From an uncultured Lachnospiraceae bacterium (lineage in GTDB: Bacteria; Bacillota; Clostridia; Lachnospirales; Lachnospiraceae): DNA of 8,879 bases. Shown in pieces: positions 6,900 to 8,879 of the stretch (position 1 is the stretch's first letter; every line of letters starts with the position of its first letter). A model generated the notes under the pieces. It was not told the DNA's origin. It saw only the letters and a list, made by a program, of their open reading frames with translations, and did not search any database. Location: the NCBI GenBank assembly GCA_945834545.1, contig CAMAHO010000088.1, forward strand, positions 1-8,879, given 5' to 3'. The translations under genes and the position numbers were made by a program.

Positions 6900-7664
6900 A
6901 TGTCAGTAGAAACATTGCAGTATATCGAATTAGCGGCCTATATCGTCGCTGCTCTCTTCCTGATTGCAGCGATTGTGCTCTTCTTTGTCTTAAAGATACC
7001 GGCTGTAGTCGGAGATTTGACCGGTTCCACTGCAAGAAAGGCCATTGAGTCTATCAGACAGCAAAACGAAAATGCTGCCAACGCAGATAAGAATAAGAAA
7101 CCCACCGTTTCGCCCACTTACAGTGAGATGAATAAAACCTCGGCCACCTCCAGAATGAAGAAAAAATCCGGAGCGGCACCCGGGGCAACCATGAAGATGG
7201 CCACAAATGAGCTGACCAATCAGGCTATGGCAGCAGCAGAAGCAGCCAATGCGACATCCGTACTGACAGCAGACCAACTGCCGGAAGGAGACAGCGGAGC
7301 CACTACCGTACTGACAGCAGACCAACTGCCGGGAGGAGACAGCGGAGCAACTACCGTACTGACAGCAGACCAGCTGCCGGGAGGAGACAGCGGAGCTACA
7401 ACCGTACTGACAGCAGACCAGCTGCCGGGAGGAGACAGCGGAGCCACTACCGTACTGACAGCAGACCAGCTGCCGGGAGGAGACAGCGGAGCCACTACCG
7501 TACTGACAGCAGACCAGCTGCCGGGAGGAGACAGCGGAGCCACGACTGTACTGACACCAGAACAGCTAGATGTCAGAGAGGCCACCCCTGTTTCTATGCC
7601 ACAGGTATCCTTTACCATTGACGTTGAAATGGGATTCGCTGAAAGCACAGAGACCATTGAGTAA
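6900..7664 (+). CDS. Single-span membrane protein with TTVL 16-residue repeats, candidate phospho-scaffold
   Basis: The 254-residue protein has no family name I can assign with confidence. It has an acidic N-terminus (MSVETLQYIE), one transmembrane helix (about 9-31), and a juxtamembrane segment LKIPAVVGDLTGSTARKAIE that looks conserved from memory of clostridial proteins. A charged, disordered Ala/Lys/Asn-rich stretch (about 55-117) leads to a tandem repeat (118-223) and a tail (224-254) ending in FTIDVEMGFAESTETIE. Positive residues (Lys32, Arg46, Lys47, Arg53, then many Lys) follow the helix, so the repeats should be cytoplasmic, on the kinase side. Each repeat carries Thr-Thr-Val-Leu, matching a motif in the FHA protein and resembling the kinase activation loop. 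The gene starts 12 nt after the kinase behind AGGAGG (6886-6891). The likely role is a membrane platform that, once phosphorylated, gathers FHA proteins; this is inference. No enzyme motif is present. Confidence 0.88.
   Translation: MSVETLQYIELAAYIVAALFLIAAIVLFFVLKIPAVVGDLTGSTARKAIESIRQQNENAANADKNKKPTVSPTYSEMNKTSATSRMKKKSGAAPGATMKMATNELTNQAMAAAEAANATSVLTADQLPEGDSGATTVLTADQLPGGDSGATTVLTADQLPGGDSGATTVLTADQLPGGDSGATTVLTADQLPGGDSGATTVLTADQLPGGDSGATTVLTPEQLDVREATPVSMPQVSFTIDVEMGFAESTETIE
7251..7568 (+). repeat. 48-bp coding tandem repeat (six units plus a partial seventh)
   Basis: Six full 48-bp units (7251-7538) and a 30-bp partial unit (7539-7568), all in frame. Unit 1 reads ATSVLTADQLPEGDSG, units 2-6 are identical ATTVLTADQLPGGDSG, and the last is ATTVLTPEQL. 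At DNA level units 2-6 differ only at a few bases, mainly in the Ala/Thr codons at the start of the unit and caa/cag for Gln, so the array has expanded recently or is homogenised by recombination. The first and last units are diverged, as usual at array edges. Copy number is likely to vary between strains, and short-read assemblies may collapse it. Confidence 0.97.
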
Positions 7665-7675
7665 GGAGACTACAA

Positions 7676-8161
7676 ATGAAGAAAAGTTATATTGCCTGGT
7701 TCGTGGGGCAAATCACGATGCTGGTTCTCTTTTCATTATCCATCTTAGCCATGTACTTTGTGGAATTTTTTAGGAGTACCCAGTATGAACTGCTTTATCT
7801 GAGAATTAACGGTGGGGTATTCTGGGCAAGTGCTCTGCTTCTCATACTAGCAAGCATAGTCGTGTGTATCCTTCGCAAACGGGATACTGATTTTGAAAAG
7901 GAGCATCCCAAACATCGTCCCGGATGCATAAGGGTCTTCCAAAACACCCCCGCTAAGGTAGCGGATATAGCAACGGCAATCACAGGACTGACAGCCATTA
8001 TCCTATTTATTCTGGATATGAAGATTTTGATTCCCCGAGGAATCCAGGTTGTGGTTTTTATCAGCATCAGCCTTTTTATCTTATCTTTCGGAATGCACTG
8101 CATTCTTAACGGTATAAATTTTGAGTACTTGGTTTCAAACAAAGGAGGAGAAAAAAAGTGA
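7676..8161 (+). CDS. Four-span integral membrane protein of unknown function
   Basis: The 161 residues contain four hydrophobic helices at about 7-31, 47-67, 97-114 and 122-144. The loop between helices 2 and 3 (RKRDTDFEKEHPKHRPG, 67-83) is strongly charged and should be cytoplasmic, placing both termini inside. The FQNTPAKVADI segment before helix 3 and the NGINFEYL segment after helix 4 look like ordered, possibly conserved parts, but I cannot name a family. No catalytic motif is seen. The ATG follows AAGGAG (7663-7668), which overlaps the previous stop, and the 3' end holds the Shine-Dalgarno site of the next gene and overlaps it by 4 nt. That coupling suggests roughly balanced production with the secreted protein encoded next, so it may help export or anchor that protein, or link it to the kinase system. 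This role is speculative. Confidence 0.85.
   Translation: MKKSYIAWFVGQITMLVLFSLSILAMYFVEFFRSTQYELLYLRINGGVFWASALLLILASIVVCILRKRDTDFEKEHPKHRPGCIRVFQNTPAKVADIATAITGLTAIILFILDMKILIPRGIQVVVFISISLFILSFGMHCILNGINFEYLVSNKGGEKK
8143..8148 (+). promoter_or_regulatory. Shine-Dalgarno AGGAGG for a GTG start
   Basis: A perfect AGGAGG inside the 3' end of the four-span membrane protein gene, 9 nt before GTG at 8158. The GTG overlaps the preceding stop as GTGA, a classic translational coupling arrangement. It fixes the start of the last gene, whose product then opens with a good signal peptide. Confidence 0.88.
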
Positions 8162-8879
8162 AAGAGTTTCTGAAGAGTTCTAGAAGAAAACTAGCATTTC
8201 TGCTTGCTGTTTTGCTGGTGCTGGGAAATGTAAACTGGGAAGCCATGGTTAGCGCAGCAGGCGAAGAAACAAATATTTTAACAACAAGTAGTATTACTGA
8301 ATATTTTTATGGTGATAGTATTACTATTGATTTAGCTGATTATGTGAAAGATGATATTAAGAATGGGGAAAAAACAGTATCTTTCAGTAATGGCGAAGTA
8401 GCTTTAGCGAATGAGCAATTCGAAATTACAGAAATAGGAAACTATTCGATAAAGGCAACTTGTGATGGAAAAAGTGAAGACTTGACAATTGTAGTGAAAA
8501 AACCTACTGCTAATGTTTCATTTTCTGTCGAACCATCTTCATTAACCTTTGGCACAAGCCAAGAGTTTACATTAAGTTGTTCGGAAGGAAGCAGACCAGA
8601 GGATTTTGAATGTACTTCTACTAATGACGATGTAGTAATGGTTCAGAGGAAAGAGGATAAAAATGATACCTGGGTATTGACTCCTCAGAAGGCAACAAAC
8701 GAACCAGTAACCATTACTGTTGGCTTTGCATCAAATGATAAAAAGGCTTTATATGATGATGCATCGGTAGAATATTCAAATAGATTTATTATCAACAACA
8801 TTGCTGAAGCTGAATATGGTGAAATCTCGGTCACAGTAAAGAAGGGGGATACCTCATATGATGATAATAATAATATTGA
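8158..8879 (+). CDS. Secreted surface protein with signal peptide and Ig-like region (3' end outside window)
   Basis: Partial: 240 codons plus two bases, open to the window edge. It starts at GTG (MKEFLKSSRRKL), with a basic N-region, a hydrophobic core (LAFLLAVLLVLG, 12-23) and a likely signal peptidase I site near VSA/AGE (residues 31-35); there is no lipobox Cys. The mature part is polar, acidic and beta-strand-like. Residues about 44-114 look like one Ig-like/Big-type domain (YGDSITIDLADYV, then GNYSIKATCDG and LTIVVKK), and about 118-228 like a second (VSFSVEPSSLTFG, VTITVGFAS, EISVTVKK). These are typical of clostridial adhesins or large wall-anchored proteins, but no named family is certain and the C-terminal anchor is not visible. 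The signal peptide region is about 40% GC, while sampled lines of the mature part are 25-33%. As the only clearly exported product in the window, it may be the output or ligand of the signalling operon. Confidence 0.85.
   Translation, partial: MKEFLKSSRRKLAFLLAVLLVLGNVNWEAMVSAAGEETNILTTSSITEYFYGDSITIDLADYVKDDIKNGEKTVSFSNGEVALANEQFEITEIGNYSIKATCDGKSEDLTIVVKKPTANVSFSVEPSSLTFGTSQEFTLSCSEGSRPEDFECTSTNDDVVMVQRKEDKNDTWVLTPQKATNEPVTITVGFASNDKKALYDDASVEYSNRFIINNIAEAEYGEISVTVKKGDTSYDDNNNI

Noticed and set aside
7290..7520. LPGGD/LPGG in the repeats as sortase (LPXTG-type) signals
   Set aside because: The motif is internal, repeated, not followed by a hydrophobic segment and basic tail, and the region is predicted to be cytoplasmic.
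7251..7568. Regular DNA repeats resembling a CRISPR array
   Set aside because: The 48-bp units are contiguous with no unique spacers and translate in frame as a 16-residue protein repeat inside a convincing gene.
7220..7657. 145-codon open frame on the minus strand across the repeats
   Set aside because: It is the antisense shadow of the in-frame tandem repeat: the repeat keeps all frames open. It has no ribosome binding site and gives a Ser/Pro/Val repeat of no known kind.
479..7675. Internal promoters or rho-independent terminators between genes
   Set aside because: The gaps are 11-23 nt and filled by Shine-Dalgarno sequences; no hairpin followed by a T-run is visible.
2..8879. Type VII (Ess/Yuk) secretion locus
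   Set aside because: The possible EssB/YukC-like fold of the DUF6382-like domain prompted this idea, but no WXG100 protein, FtsK/SpoIIIE ATPase or EsaA-like gene is present, and the prepilin peptidase points to a pilus-type system.

Overview
The window looks like chromosomal DNA from a low-to-mid GC Gram-positive anaerobe of the Clostridia, most plausibly Lachnospiraceae. The signs are strong AGGAGG-type ribosome binding sites before almost every gene, TTG and GTG starts, tightly packed genes, and protein architectures typical of that group: a TadV-like prepilin peptidase, a DUF6382-like/FHA protein, and a Hanks kinase without PASTA domains. This is inference from the sequence; no database was searched.

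Layout. All nine genes are on the + strand. Gaps are only 11-23 nt, and the last pair overlaps by 4 nt (GTGA), so no internal promoter or terminator is visible and the window reads as the inside of one long operon. In order: a small A24-family prepilin peptidase (2-478); a membrane-anchored protein with an alpha-helical (TPR-like) region and WG repeats (491-1792); an unrecognised single-span protein (1807-2454); a long protein with an N-terminal DUF6382-like domain, a Pro/Gln-rich linker and a C-terminal FHA domain (2478-4397); a PP2C phosphatase (4416-5183); a membrane Ser/Thr kinase with a helical ectodomain (5196-6887); a single-span protein carrying a tandem 16-residue repeat (6900-7664); a four-span membrane protein (7676-8161); and the start of a secreted surface protein that runs off the window (8158-8879). 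That last gene starts with GTG and is cut by the window edge, so a simple ATG-to-stop search would miss it.

How they may work together. The peptidase suggests the operon belongs to, or adjoins, a Tad/Flp-type pilus or related secretion locus. The rest forms a complete phosphosignalling circuit: writer (kinase), eraser (phosphatase), reader (FHA) and a candidate multivalent substrate. The main observation is a shared TT-(V/C)-L motif. It occurs in the kinase activation loop (DTTCLGT), once just upstream of the FHA domain (GDTTVLNPSQLPGG), and six times in the repeat protein (ATTVLTADQLPGGDSG and a terminal ATTVLTPEQL), plus a TS variant. Charge distribution predicts that the repeat region is cytoplasmic, on the kinase side. 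I infer that the repeat protein is a membrane scaffold whose Thr-Thr sites are phosphorylated and then bound by FHA domains, and that the FHA protein's own motif may act as a GarA/OdhI-like self-binding switch. The two orphan membrane proteins and the surface protein would be partners or outputs.

Composition is uneven. In sampled lines the peptidase is about 30% GC, the kinase about 48%, and the mature part of the last protein 25-33%, suggesting that parts of the operon have different histories.
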